NCBI GenBank assembly: GCA_046347195.1
Contig: JAXMGQ010000024.1
Location: 11,161 to 75,160 of the forward strand
Source of the DNA: TMP-86 sp046347195
GTDB lineage: Bacteria; Pseudomonadota; Gammaproteobacteria; Steroidobacterales; Steroidobacteraceae
DNA length: 64,000 bases
Direction: 5' to 3'
The translations under genes were made by a program, and so were the position numbers. Positions 28,427-37,539 of the stretch are shown one piece after another; position 1 is the stretch's first letter, and every line of letters begins with the position of its first letter. The notes below the pieces were generated by a model that saw only the letters and a program-made list of their open reading frames with translations, had not been told where the DNA came from and searched no databases.

Positions 28427-29388
28427 ACGCGCTGCGCATCGGGCCGTACGAACTGCCATCGCGCGTCCTGCTCGCGCCCATGGCTGGCATCACCGATCGC
28501 GCCTTCCGCTCGCTCTGCCGCCGGTTCGGCGCCGGCCTCGCCGCCGCGGAGATGCTGACCTCCGACGTTCGCCTGTGGCGCAGTGCCAAGTCGCAGCGCC
28601 GCAGGAATTTCGACGGTGAGTCGGGCCTGCGCGTGGTGCAGATCGCCGGTTGGAATCCCGCGATGATGGCCGAGGCTGCCCGCCGGTGCGTCGATGAGGG
28701 CGCGCAGATCATCGACATCAACATGGGGTGTCCTGCGAAGAAGGTGTGCAACCGGCTGGCCGGCTCGGCGCTGCTGCAGGATGAATCGCTTGTCGCTCGC
28801 ATTCTCGATCGCGTCGTTCGCGCGGTGAATGCGCCCGTGACGCTGAAGACGCGCACGGGGTGGGACCACGATCACCGCAACGGGCTGCGCGTCGCGCAAC
28901 TCGCGCAGGAGCTGGGCATCGCCGCGATCGCGATGCACGGCCGCACGCGCAGCGACCTGTACAAGGGCAGCGCGGAGCACGACACCGTGCGCGAGGTGAA
29001 AGCCGTGCTGCGCATTCCGGTGATCGCCAATGGCGACATCGAGTCGCCGCAATCCGCGCAGGCGATCCTGCAGCGCACCGGGTGCGATGCCGTGATGATC
29101 GGACGCGCGGCCCTTGGTAAGCCATGGATCTTCGATGATGTCAATTTTTTCCTCTCGACGGGTGGGATGCGCGAGTCGCTAGCGTCCGAAATCGTCCGTG
29201 ATATCATGCGCGCCCACCTCGAAGACCTGTACTCGCTGTATGGCGACGAGACAGGAGTTCGTGTGGCTCGCAAGCACTTGAATTGGTATTGCCGCCAGCA
29301 TCACGGCCGGGAAGTTGTCAGGGGGTCTCTGCTGCGTGCGATGACGCCGCGGGAGCAACTGGCAGGGGTGGCGCAACTCTTCGGGTGA
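28423..29388 (+). CDS. dusB: tRNA-dihydrouridine synthase B
   Basis: A 321-residue FMN enzyme that reduces uridine to dihydrouridine in the tRNA D-loop. Features include LAPMAGITDRAFRSL, DINMGCPAKKV with the catalytic Cys, TLKTRTGW, HGRTRSDLYKG, VIANGDI and MIGRAALGKPW. Starts at ATG 28423, overlapping the DUF3426 stop. The dusB-fis pairing is a hallmark of gammaproteobacteria and supports the B subfamily. Confidence 0.97.
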   Translation: MNALRIGPYELPSRVLLAPMAGITDRAFRSLCRRFGAGLAAAEMLTSDVRLWRSAKSQRRRNFDGESGLRVVQIAGWNPAMMAEAARRCVDEGAQIIDINMGCPAKKVCNRLAGSALLQDESLVARILDRVVRAVNAPVTLKTRTGWDHDHRNGLRVAQLAQELGIAAIAMHGRTRSDLYKGSAEHDTVREVKAVLRIPVIANGDIESPQSAQAILQRTGCDAVMIGRAALGKPWIFDDVNFFLSTGGMRESLASEIVRDIMRAHLEDLYSLYGDETGVRVARKHLNWYCRQHHGREVVRGSLLRAMTPREQLAGVAQLFG

Positions 29389-29438
29389 GTGGCGGGCGAC
29401 ACGCGCAGGTGCGACGGACGTTCACGGAAGCAGTCGAC

Positions 29439-29750
29439 ATGGCCGCCGGAAAAAAACACAGATCCGCCCGACACGCATCGCCGCCGTTCGATGGCCGCGA
29501 CATCAAGGTCAATGGCAAGGGAGTGCCGCTGCGTTCGCACGCCGAGGAAGCCCTCCACAGTTATTTCCAGACGCTCAACGGCCATCGTCCGGCGCGCCTG
29601 TACGAGCTGGTCATGCGCGAGGTGGAGGAGCCGTTGTTCAAGGTGGTCATGGGACATGTCGCCGGCAACCAGAGCCGCGCCGCGGACATCCTCGGAATCA
29701 ACCGCGGAACCTTGCGCAAGAAGCTGAAAGAGTTAGGTATCAGCGAGTAG
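29439..29750 (+). CDS. fis: DNA-binding protein Fis
   Basis: A 103-residue nucleoid protein that bends DNA and activates rRNA and other promoters during fast growth. The C-terminal helix-turn-helix reads GNQSRAADILGINRGTLRKKL, nearly the standard Fis sequence. ATG 29439 gives the usual length; it is 50 bases after dusB. The N-terminal arm is more basic than in E. coli (GKKHRSARH). Confidence 0.96.
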   Translation: MAAGKKHRSARHASPPFDGRDIKVNGKGVPLRSHAEEALHSYFQTLNGHRPARLYELVMREVEEPLFKVVMGHVAGNQSRAADILGINRGTLRKKLKELGISE

Positions 29751-29756
29751 AAAGTC

Positions 29757-31343
29757 TTGCCCAATTCCGTTCGAGTCAGTCGGGCCCTGTTGAGCGTTTC
29801 GGACAAGACGGGCGTGGTCGAATTCGCCCGCGCCCTCAAGGAGCGCGGCGTCGAGCTGCTCTCCACCGGCGGCACCGCGCGCCTGCTGGTGCAGCATGGC
29901 ATCACCGTCAAGGAAGTCGCCCAGCACACCGGCTTCCCCGAGATCATGGACGGCCGGGTCAAGACGCTGCATCCGAAGATCCACGGCGGCCTGCTCGGCC
30001 GGCGTGGCATCGACGATGGCGTGATGCGCCAGCACGGCATCGAGTCCATCGACCTGCTCGCGGTCAACCTGTACCCCTTCGCCGCCACCGTGGCGCAGCC
30101 GGGCTGCACCTACGAGATGGCCGTGGAGAACATCGACGTCGGCGGGCCCGCCATGGTGCGCGCCGCCGCCAAGAATCACGCCTCCGTCACGGTGGTGGTG
30201 GACCCGCAGGACTACCGCAACGTGCTCGATGAACTGGCGGCCAACCAGGGCACCACGCTCCTGCCCATGCGCCAGCGGCTCGCGGCCAAGGCCTTCGCGC
30301 ACACCGCGCAGTACGATGCCATGGTCTCGGCCTACTTCACCGGCCGCCTCGGGGCGAAGCCGGGATCGATCGACGCACCGACCTTTCCCGACGACCTCAA
30401 CATGTCCTTCCGCAAGCGGCTGGACCTGCGCTACGGCGAGAATCCGCACCAGCAGGCGGCCTTCTACACCGATCCGCGCGGGCTGGGGGCGAGCGTGAGC
30501 CTCGCGCGCCAGGTACAGGGCAAGGAACTGTCGTACAACAACATTGCCGACAGCGATACCGCGCTCGAATGCGTGCGTCAGTTCGACGCGTGTGCCTGTG
30601 TCATCGTCAAGCACGCCAATCCTTGCGGCGTCGCGCTCGGCGCAACACCGCTGGAAGCCTACGACAAGGCCTACCGGACGGATCCGACCTCGGCCTTCGG
30701 CGGCATCATCGCCTTCAATCGTCCCCTGGATGCGGCCGCCGCCGCCGCCATCGTCGATCGCCAGTTCGTGGAGGTGATCCTCGCCCCCGCGGTCTCGGGC
30801 GAGGCCGAATCCATCCTGGCCGCCAAGGACAATGTCAGGGTACTCATCACCGGCGCGCTCGATGAGCCCGTCGCGCAACTGCTCGAGTACCGCAGCATTG
30901 CCGGCGGCCTGCTGGTGCAGACCCGCGACACCGCGACGCTGGGCGAGCGCGACCTGCGCGTGGTCACGCGCCGCGCACCGACGGCCGCGGAGATGTCGGA
31001 CCTGCTGTTCGCCTGGCGCGTCGCCCGCTTCGTCAAGTCCAACGCCATCATCTACGCGCGCGATGGCATGACCATCGGCGTGGGCGCAGGGCAGATGAGC
31101 CGCGTGGTCAGCAGCAAGATCGCCGCCATGAAGGCCGCCGATGAGAAGCTGTCGACGAAGGGTTCCGCCATGGCCTCGGATGCCTTCTTCCCGTTCCGCG
31201 ACGGACTGGATGTCGCGGCCGGTTTCGGCATCGGTGCGGTGATCCAGCCCGGCGGCTCGAAGCGCGACGATGAGGTCATCGCCGCGGCCGACGAGCACGG
31301 CATGGCGATGGTGTTCACCGGCATGCGCCACTTCCGCCACTGA
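29757..31343 (+). CDS. purH: Bifunctional AICAR formyltransferase / IMP cyclohydrolase
   Basis: A 528-residue enzyme for the last two steps of IMP synthesis. N-terminal MGS-like cyclohydrolase domain (RALLSVSDKTGVVEFAR, KTLHPKIHGGLL) and C-terminal formyltransferase domain with RYGENPHQ and the catalytic KHANPCGVA. The TTG at 29757, six bases after the fis stop, is the only start before the conserved strand. Two bases separate its stop from the purD start, so purHD are one operon. Confidence 0.98.
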   Translation: MPNSVRVSRALLSVSDKTGVVEFARALKERGVELLSTGGTARLLVQHGITVKEVAQHTGFPEIMDGRVKTLHPKIHGGLLGRRGIDDGVMRQHGIESIDLLAVNLYPFAATVAQPGCTYEMAVENIDVGGPAMVRAAAKNHASVTVVVDPQDYRNVLDELAANQGTTLLPMRQRLAAKAFAHTAQYDAMVSAYFTGRLGAKPGSIDAPTFPDDLNMSFRKRLDLRYGENPHQQAAFYTDPRGLGASVSLARQVQGKELSYNNIADSDTALECVRQFDACACVIVKHANPCGVALGATPLEAYDKAYRTDPTSAFGGIIAFNRPLDAAAAAAIVDRQFVEVILAPAVSGEAESILAAKDNVRVLITGALDEPVAQLLEYRSIAGGLLVQTRDTATLGERDLRVVTRRAPTAAEMSDLLFAWRVARFVKSNAIIYARDGMTIGVGAGQMSRVVSSKIAAMKAADEKLSTKGSAMASDAFFPFRDGLDVAAGFGIGAVIQPGGSKRDDEVIAAADEHGMAMVFTGMRHFRH

Positions 31344-31345
31344 GC

Positions 31346-32641
31346 ATGGACGTCCTCATCGTCGGCGGCGGCGGGCGCGAGCATGCGCTCGCCTGGAAAT
31401 GCGCGCAGAGCCCGCGGGTCGGCCGGGTGTACGTCGCGCCGGGCAACGCCGGCACGGCCACCGAACCCCGCGTCACGAACGTGGACATCGCGGCCGATGA
31501 CCTCGCCGCGCTGCGCGCTTTCGCCCTGCGCGAAGACATCGGCCTCACCATCGTGGGACCGGAAGTGCCGCTGGTGGCAGGCATCGTCGATGAGTTCACC
31601 CGCGCCGGCCTGCGCTGCTTCGGGCCCACGCGCGCCGCCGCGCGGCTGGAGGGGTCCAAGGCCTTCACCAAGGATTTCCTGCGCCGCTACCGCATCCCGA
31701 CGGCCGCCTACGCGCGTTTCACGCGCGCGGACCTCGACGAGGCCTTCATCCGCGCCCGCCCGCTGCCCGTGGTCGTCAAGGCCGACGGCCTCGCCGCCGG
31801 CAAGGGCGTGGTCATCTGCGACACGCACGATGAAGCCGTGCGCACCGCCCGCAGCATGCTCGATGGCGCCTTCGGCACGGCCGGCGACACCATCGTGGTC
31901 GAGGATTTCCTGCAAGGCGAGGAAGCCAGCTTCATCGTGGTGGCGCACGACCAGCAGCTCATCGCGCTGGCAAGTTCCCAGGACCACAAGCGGCGCGATG
32001 ACGGTGATGCCGGCCCGAACACCGGCGGCATGGGCGCCTATTCACCCGCGCCGGTGGTCACGCCGGACATCCACGCCCGCGCCATGCGCGAGGTCATCGA
32101 GCCGACGCTGCGCGGACTCGCCGCCGACGGCAACCCCTACACCGGCTTCCTGTACGCGGGCCTCATGATCGCGCCCGATGGCACCCCCAACGTGCTCGAG
32201 TTCAACTGCCGCCTGGGCGACCCCGAGACCCAGCCCATCATGGCGAGACTCTTGAGCGATCTCACCGACCTGTGCGATGCCGCCATCGACGGCCGGCTGG
32301 ACCAACTGCAGCCCCGCTGGGATCCCCGCGCCGCCCTGGGCGTCGTGATGGCCGCCGGCGGCTACCCCGACACCTACCGCAAGGGCGATGCCATCACCGG
32401 CCTGGACACCGCCGCCACCCTCCCCGGCAAGGTCTTCCACGCCGGCACGAGCCTCGACGCCTCAGGCCGCGTCCTCACGAACGGCGGCCGCGTGCTCTGC
32501 GCCGTCGGCCTCGGCACCACCGTCAGCGAGGCACAGGGCGAAGCCTACGCCCTGGTGAACGCCATCCACTGGGAAGGCGTGCAGTTCCGGCACGACATCG
32601 GCTACCGCGCGATCCAGCGCGAACTCACCCGCAACGCTTAG
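31346..32641 (+). CDS. purD: Phosphoribosylamine-glycine ligase
   Basis: A 431-residue ATP-grasp enzyme joining glycine to phosphoribosylamine in purine synthesis. MDVLIVGGGGREHALAWK, PLVVKADGLAAGKGV-type loop (seen as VVKADGLAAGKGV), DHKRRDDGDAGPNTGGMGAY and FNCRLGDPETQ are standard. Its stop lies three bases before the long inverted-repeat element, which may end the transcript. Confidence 0.98.
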   Translation: MDVLIVGGGGREHALAWKCAQSPRVGRVYVAPGNAGTATEPRVTNVDIAADDLAALRAFALREDIGLTIVGPEVPLVAGIVDEFTRAGLRCFGPTRAAARLEGSKAFTKDFLRRYRIPTAAYARFTRADLDEAFIRARPLPVVVKADGLAAGKGVVICDTHDEAVRTARSMLDGAFGTAGDTIVVEDFLQGEEASFIVVAHDQQLIALASSQDHKRRDDGDAGPNTGGMGAYSPAPVVTPDIHARAMREVIEPTLRGLAADGNPYTGFLYAGLMIAPDGTPNVLEFNCRLGDPETQPIMARLLSDLTDLCDAAIDGRLDQLQPRWDPRAALGVVMAAGGYPDTYRKGDAITGLDTAATLPGKVFHAGTSLDASGRVLTNGGRVLCAVGLGTTVSEAQGEAYALVNAIHWEGVQFRHDIGYRAIQRELTRNA

Positions 32642-32643
32642 CT

Positions 32644-32849
32644 GTCTGTCGGCTGGGAGTTCGGAGGAGGCATGCTCCTTCTTCGCGTGGTCGCGCGGTA
32701 AAGGCACCGTTTCGAAGCGGTCGGCTGCTAGAGCACATGACCTCATCGTGAATTCCGGCGTTACCGCTCAGCGCAGCCGGCGCTTCGAAACGGCCGCGCT
32801 CTACACGCGAAGAAGGAGCATGCCTCCTCCGAACTCCCAGCCGACAGAC
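32644..32849. repeat. Long hairpin element, copy 1 (46-bp perfect outer arms, structured core)
   Basis: The outer arms 32644-32689 and 32804-32849 are exact inverted copies of each other (46 bp). Between them is a 114-base core with a second 13-bp perfect stem, CCGTTTCGAAGCG at 32707-32719 against 32781-32793, and a shorter CGGCTGC/GCAGCCG pairing inside that. The whole can fold into one arm of about 100 bases on either strand. The core is clearly similar to the core of the element at 58063-58270, while the outer arms are different. It fills the space between convergent purD and the DUF1993 gene, so it could also serve as a terminator. I do not recognise a named family. Confidence 0.85.
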
Positions 32850-32880
32850 GGTGAGGTGACGCGAACGACTTCGCGCCGGA

Positions 32881-33405
32881 TCAGCCCGTCTTCAGGAGCA
32901 TCTGCCCCAGGAAGTCGCGCTTTCCCAGTGCAACGCCTTTCCAGCGCAGGATGTCGTAGGCAGTCGTCGCGTGGAAGAAGAAGTTCGGCTTGGAGAAACT
33001 CAGCAGGAAGTTCTCCGCGGTGAACGGGAGCTTGAAGTCCTTGAACTCGAAGCGCATGTCGCGGCCGACGAAGCCGTTCACTTCCTCCGGCTTCAGGGCG
33101 CGAAGCGAGGCCAGCGCGTCCTCGACCTTCTGCTTGAGCCCGGAGAAAGTCGTGGGCGGTGGCGTCATGTCGGGCGAGAAGACGCCCTTGCGGACGCCCT
33201 CGATGGCGCCCATCGAGTGCACGGCGGTGGACTTGACCTGGTAGGCGAAGGGGAACATGTCGGGGGCGAGGCAGGCGCCGACGAGGTCGGATTCCGCGAC
33301 ACCTTTCTCCTTGCAGTGCGCACCGGCCTTGTCGATGAGCCCGCTCACCGCGCCGAGCATCTGGCAGTAGAGGGGAATGGTCGCCGAATACAGGGAAATG
33401 CTCAT
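32881..33405 (-). CDS. DUF1993 family protein
   Basis: A 174-residue soluble protein starting MSISLYSATIPLYCQMLGAVSGLIDKA, the typical start of DUF1993 proteins, and ending with FFFHATTAYDILRWKGV and GKRDFLGQ. The family is structurally of the DinB/YfiT-like four-helix kind by general annotation, with no known activity. Stands alone; the 97 bases upstream show no firm promoter. Confidence 0.85.
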   Translation of the reverse strand: MSISLYSATIPLYCQMLGAVSGLIDKAGAHCKEKGVAESDLVGACLAPDMFPFAYQVKSTAVHSMGAIEGVRKGVFSPDMTPPPTTFSGLKQKVEDALASLRALKPEEVNGFVGRDMRFEFKDFKLPFTAENFLLSFSKPNFFFHATTAYDILRWKGVALGKRDFLGQMLLKTG

Positions 33406-33502
33406 GTGCGCCTCGCGCTGGAAGTTGGTTGGTTGCCGTGCCGGTCCGCCGCGGAGCCGGCACGGGAATTCTACCGGCAAAGCGCCCCGAGGTTGCCGCT
33501 CA

Positions 33503-34084
33503 TCACCTGCCCCGTCCCGCACTTCCCCCGTCCGCGCGGGAACCTCTCCGGGCCGAAGTGGATGCCGGGGAGAAGGTCGATACCAGCATCGCGCGCGACT
33601 CGGCGGAATCCCAGTCACGCGCGCCGATCACCCGTCGCAGCACCCGGCCCCGTGCATCGACGAACACGGTCAGCGGCAGCCGCGAGGCGCCGAGCATGTC
33701 CTCCATCTCGCGACCGCGGTCCAGATAGTGGCTGATCGTGGCGTGCGTGCGAAGGATCAGCGCGAGCGCCGCGGACTTCTCATCATCGGTCGAGATGCCG
33801 ATGATCCGCACGCTCACCGGCAGCTCCCGCCAGGCAAGCCGCTCGAGTGATGCCATCTCCGCCTGGCAGGGTCCGCACCAGCTCGCCCACACGTTGATCA
33901 GGAGCGGCGTGCCGCGCAACTGCGACAGGTGCAGGTCCGGTCCGTTGAGTCCGGCGAGGCGCGCCTCGCGCAGCTCGGCGCCGACCGGCAGCTCACCCGG
34001 CGTGCCGGCCACCGAAAGCCCGCAGAGCAGGGCGAGCAAAACCATCCGCGGCGCAGCCCTGATCCTGTAGAGTCCGCTCACCAT
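33503..34084 (-). CDS. Exported TlpA-like thioredoxin
   Basis: A 193-residue protein with an N-terminal hydrophobic signal or anchor (VLLALLCGLSVAGT) and a thioredoxin fold with active site WCGPC (C70, C73) in VWASWCGPCQAEM. The C-terminus is Arg/Ser/Gly-rich. Presumed periplasmic disulfide reductase; specific partner unknown. AGGAG lies six bases before the ATG at 34084. It is divergent from the MarC gene with 27 bases between start codons. Confidence 0.87.
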   Translation of the reverse strand: MVSGLYRIRAAPRMVLLALLCGLSVAGTPGELPVGAELREARLAGLNGPDLHLSQLRGTPLLINVWASWCGPCQAEMASLERLAWRELPVSVRIIGISTDDEKSAALALILRTHATISHYLDRGREMEDMLGASRLPLTVFVDARGRVLRRVIGARDWDSAESRAMLVSTFSPASTSARRGSRADGGSAGRGR

Positions 34085-34111
34085 CGGATCTCCTGGAGAC
34101 GACCGGCCGGC

Positions 34112-34798
34112 ATGCAGCGGCCCGACCACCGCGTGGCCACTTTCCTGCTTGCGTTCGGCGCATTGTTTTCCATCGTGAATCCGCTGTCCGGCGCGTTCAT
34201 CTTCTACGGCGCGACACGCGACCTGGCGCCGCGCACGCGCGCGCACGTCGCCCGCTGGGTCAGCATCTACGCCTTCTGCATCGTCACGGTATCACTGTAC
34301 ATCGGTGCGTACGTGCTGTCGTTCTTCGGCATCTCGATCCCGGTGCTGCGGGTCGCCGGCGGCATCGTCATCTGCATGTCGGGCTGGCGCATGCTGAACG
34401 AGCCCGACGCCACCGGCACGCGGCAGAGCGAGACGCCGACGCCGCGCTCCGTCGACGTGCCGCCGAGCCGGCTCGCGTTCTATCCGCTGACCATGCCCCT
34501 CACCACGGGGCCGGGCACGATCTCGGTGGCCGTGTCGCTGGGCGCGAACCGGCCCAGCGCCGGAGCGGTCTCGCTGCTGGAGTTCTTCGTGGAGACGCTG
34601 TCGGCCACGGCGCTCCTGGCGGCGCTCATCTACTTCCTGTATCGCCATTCCGCGCGGTTCGCCGACCTGATCGGCGGAACCGGCACGACCATCATCGTTC
34701 GCCTGTCTGCGTTCCTGCTGTTCTGCATCGGCATCCAGGTGTTCTGGACCGGCGCCGCGGAACTGCTCGCCACGCTACCCCTCAACGCCGCCCGCTGA
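34112..34798 (+). CDS. MarC/NAAT-type multi-spanning membrane protein
   Basis: A 228-residue inner-membrane protein with six predicted helices. LFSIVNPLSGAFIFYGATRDLAPRTR near the start and FYPLTMPLTTGPGTISVAVSLGA in the second half are the twin motifs of the MarC (UPF0056) family. Despite the NAAT (amino-acid transporter) label, the function of bacterial members is not settled. Start at ATG 34112; earlier in-frame codons overlap the divergent thioredoxin gene. Confidence 0.9.
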   Translation: MQRPDHRVATFLLAFGALFSIVNPLSGAFIFYGATRDLAPRTRAHVARWVSIYAFCIVTVSLYIGAYVLSFFGISIPVLRVAGGIVICMSGWRMLNEPDATGTRQSETPTPRSVDVPPSRLAFYPLTMPLTTGPGTISVAVSLGANRPSAGAVSLLEFFVETLSATALLAALIYFLYRHSARFADLIGGTGTTIIVRLSAFLLFCIGIQVFWTGAAELLATLPLNAAR

Positions 34799-34806
34799 GC
34801 CGCGGG

Positions 34807-35592
34807 TCAGCCGCGCGTGCGCACGCGCAGGCTGGTCCAGCTCGTATCGGAGATCCAGCCGCCATCCACGGGCAGGCTGACGCCGTTCACGAAGCCATTG
34901 CGCTCGCTGTCGGCGAGGAAGGCGATGGCCTGCGCCACGTCCTCTGGTCGTGCGAAGCGTGCCATGGGCACGCGATCGATGATGTCCTGGTCCGAATAGG
35001 CACCGCTCCCCTGGTCCTTGAGGTCCATCTCGGTCTTGATCCAGCCCGGGCACACGGCATTCACGCGCACGCCGCGGCCACCCCACTCCGCCGCCAGGGT
35101 CTGCGTCAGGCCGATGAGCCCATGCTTGGAGGCGTTGTAGGCGGCCCGGTGGCTGATGCCCGCGAGCCCGGCGACCGAGGCGACATTGACGATGCTGCCG
35201 CGGCCGCGCGCCAGCATCTGCGCGCCGAGGTGCCGGCACAGCAGGAAGGGGCCCAGCAGGTTGATGTCCATGACCTGCTTCCACTGCGCTGCCGTGGTCT
35301 GCTCGGCCGGGCAGATGAGGCTGATGCCCGCATTGTTGACCAGCACGTCCAGCGCACCCTGCGTGGCAGCGACCGACCGGGTCACCTCCAGCACGAAGGC
35401 TTCCGAGGCGACATCACCGCTGTGGCCGACGGCCTCGATGCCCTCGCGGCGCAACTGCTCCACCGCCGGCTGGAGCGGCTGGAGGTCGAGCAGCACGAGG
35501 CGATGCCCGAGCCTGCCGAGAACCGAGGCGGTCACGAGTCCAAGGCCCTGGGCGGCGCCGCTGATCAAGGCGGTCTTCATCGTCGCGATCAT
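34807..35592 (-). CDS. Short-chain dehydrogenase/reductase
   Basis: A 261-residue classical SDR. Nucleotide-binding motif SGAAQGLG (11-18), NNAG near 86, and the catalytic S139, Y152, K156 (YNASK). Motifs suggest NAD(H) preference (acidic residue D36 after the second strand). The substrate is unknown. Starts at ATG 35592 or 35580; neither has a good ribosome site. Convergent with the MarC gene, eight bases apart. Confidence 0.9.
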   Translation of the reverse strand: MIATMKTALISGAAQGLGLVTASVLGRLGHRLVLLDLQPLQPAVEQLRREGIEAVGHSGDVASEAFVLEVTRSVAATQGALDVLVNNAGISLICPAEQTTAAQWKQVMDINLLGPFLLCRHLGAQMLARGRGSIVNVASVAGLAGISHRAAYNASKHGLIGLTQTLAAEWGGRGVRVNAVCPGWIKTEMDLKDQGSGAYSDQDIIDRVPMARFARPEDVAQAIAFLADSERNGFVNGVSLPVDGGWISDTSWTSLRVRTRG

Positions 35593-35659
35593 CCAGGATG
35601 AGAAAAAAGTGGCGCGCAGTATAGACCGTCGACATACGTGGGTCGGTTAGAATCCGCGC

Positions 35660-36223
35660 ATGCAGGCGCTGTCCCTGGTTCCCCACCCCTCCACGCCGGC
35701 GACGCCTGTCCAGGCGGTCGTCGCAACGCTGGAGGCTGGCCCCGGCGGTTCGCTCGAATACACCGTCCGCATCGAGGCGCCGCGGCAGGCGTTGGCGTGG
35801 CCCGCCTCCCGGCCGGCCGCCTTTCGCGATGAGCTGTGGCGGCACACCTGCGTGGAGCTCTTCGCCCGCGCCGACGAGGAGGCCTACCGTGAGTTCAACT
35901 TCTCCCCGTCTTCCGAGTACGCCCTCTATGATTTCGACGGCTACCGCAGCGGCATGCGGCCGGTGCCCGCATCGCGCGGGCCGGTGATCCGCTGGCGCGA
36001 GGAGCGGGAGGCCATGACCATCAACACGCTCATCCCGGGCGAGCTGTTCGAGGTCCATCGACGCACGCCCAGTGCGTTGGCGCTGGCGGCCGTCATCGAA
36101 ACCCTCGATGGCCGGCAATCCTTCTGGGCGTTGCATCATCCCGCACGCAAGCCCGATTTCCATCATCGCGATGGATTCATTCTCCACTGGCCGGCGTCGC
36201 GGCCACAGGAGCCCGTGGCGTGA
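35660..36223 (+). CDS. DOMON-like domain protein
   Basis: A 187-residue beta-rich protein with DELWRHTCVELFAR, YREFNFSPSSEYALYDFDGYR and GFILHWPA near the end, the signature of small bacterial DOMON-like domain proteins related to carbohydrate- or haem-binding folds. No signal peptide. Its stop overlaps the GTG start of the NamZ-like gene by 4 bp, so the two are coupled. Confidence 0.8.
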   Translation: MQALSLVPHPSTPATPVQAVVATLEAGPGGSLEYTVRIEAPRQALAWPASRPAAFRDELWRHTCVELFARADEEAYREFNFSPSSEYALYDFDGYRSGMRPVPASRGPVIRWREEREAMTINTLIPGELFEVHRRTPSALALAAVIETLDGRQSFWALHHPARKPDFHHRDGFILHWPASRPQEPVA

Positions 36224-37431
36224 AATTCGGCATCGAGCGACTCCTAGAGGATTCCATGCTGCGCCGCGGCCTGTCGGGCCGGCGCGTCGCGTTGCTCGCG
36301 CATCCCGCTTCGGTCACCCGCGACCTCACGCATTCGCTCGATGCGCTGGCCGCGGCCGGTGACGTCCAGCTCACCGCGGCGTTCGGCCCCCAGCATGGCC
36401 TGCGGGGCGACAAGCAGGACAACATGGTGGAATCGCCCGATTTCCAGGATCCGCGGCTCGGCATCCCGGTGTTCAGCCTGTATGGCGAGGTGCGCCGCCC
36501 GACGCCCGCCATGCTGGAGAGCTTCGATGTCCTGCTCGTGGACCTGCAGGACCTGGGCTGCCGCATCTACACGTTCATCACCACCTTGCGCTACGTGCTC
36601 GAAGCCGCCGCCGCCGCGGGCAAGTCCGTGTGGGTGCTGGACCGTCCCAATCCCGTGGGCCGGCCGGTCGAGGGCCTGTCGCTTCGCGCGGGCTGGGAAA
36701 GCTTCGTCGGCGCCGGTGCGATGCCCATGCGGCACGGGCTCACCCTCGGGGAGATGGGCCGTTGGTTCATCCGCGAGTTGAAGCTCGAGGTGGACTACCG
36801 GGTGGTCCCGCTCGCGGGCTGGCAGCCGGACGCCGCGCCCGGCCATGGCTGGCCGCTGGGCGAGCGCACCTGGATCAATCCCAGCCCCAACGCGCCCAAC
36901 CTGTCGATGGCGCGCTGCTACGCCGGCACGGTGATGCTCGAGGGCACGACCCTGTCGGAAGGACGCGGCACCACGCGTCCGCTGGAACTGTTCGGCGCGC
37001 CGGACCTCGACGCCGAGGAAATCATCGCGGGCATGCATGCGCTCGCGCCTCGATGGCTCACCGGCTGCCGGCTGCGCGCCTGCTGGTTCGAGCCCACCTT
37101 CCACAAGCACGTGGGCAAGCTGTGTTCGGGGGTGCAGGTCCACGTCGAGGATGGCAGCTATCGGCACGGTGATTTCACGCCGTGGCGCCTCCAGGCCCTG
37201 GCCTTCAAGGTGCTGCGCAAGCTGCGGCCCGACTACCCGTTGTGGCGCGACTTTCCCTACGAATACGAGCGCGACCGGCTCGCTATCGACCTGATCAACG
37301 GCAGTCCCCTCTTGCGCCAGTGGGTCGATGATGCCGCCGGCGCGCCCGCCGATCTCGACGCACTCGCATCGCAGGATGAACGCGCATGGCGTGAAGCAAG
37401 CGATGAGTTGCTGCTGTATCGCAGCGCGTGA
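36220..37431 (+). CDS. DUF1343 protein, NamZ-type exo-beta-N-acetylmuramidase
   Basis: A 403-residue protein of the DUF1343 family, whose characterised member NamZ of Bacillus removes N-acetylmuramic acid from cell-wall fragments. AFGPQHGLRGDKQDNM, DLQDLGCRIYTFITTL, DRPNPVGRPVEG and WINPSPNAPNLS are typical. No signal peptide is evident, so it would act on recycled muropeptides or sugars in the cytoplasm. Starts at GTG 36220 overlapping the DOMON-like gene. Activity is inferred from family only. Confidence 0.85.
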   Translation: MKFGIERLLEDSMLRRGLSGRRVALLAHPASVTRDLTHSLDALAAAGDVQLTAAFGPQHGLRGDKQDNMVESPDFQDPRLGIPVFSLYGEVRRPTPAMLESFDVLLVDLQDLGCRIYTFITTLRYVLEAAAAAGKSVWVLDRPNPVGRPVEGLSLRAGWESFVGAGAMPMRHGLTLGEMGRWFIRELKLEVDYRVVPLAGWQPDAAPGHGWPLGERTWINPSPNAPNLSMARCYAGTVMLEGTTLSEGRGTTRPLELFGAPDLDAEEIIAGMHALAPRWLTGCRLRACWFEPTFHKHVGKLCSGVQVHVEDGSYRHGDFTPWRLQALAFKVLRKLRPDYPLWRDFPYEYERDRLAIDLINGSPLLRQWVDDAAGAPADLDALASQDERAWREASDELLLYRSA

Positions 37432-37539
37432 GTCCCAGCCGCGGAAGGATTATGTCTGCTTCATCCCCACGCCGGCCGAAACCGTAGTATTTCGTCTGGG
37501 AATTGTCGCGGTGATCGCGATCTTGGAGGCAAGGACCGC

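Noticed and set aside
30000..32641. Defence island or CRISPR array
   Set aside because: I looked through the window for regularly spaced short repeats and defence enzymes and saw none; the only candidate is the HigBA-like pair at 58.5 kb.
32644..32849. Integron attC site
   Set aside because: The long palindrome recalls attC, but the required core sites at the ends (RYYYAAC and GTTRRRY) are not there and no integron integrase or cassette is near.
36244..37167. 307-codon minus-strand frame opposite the NamZ-like gene
   Set aside because: Shadow of a conserved DUF1343 gene; no domain and no start signal.
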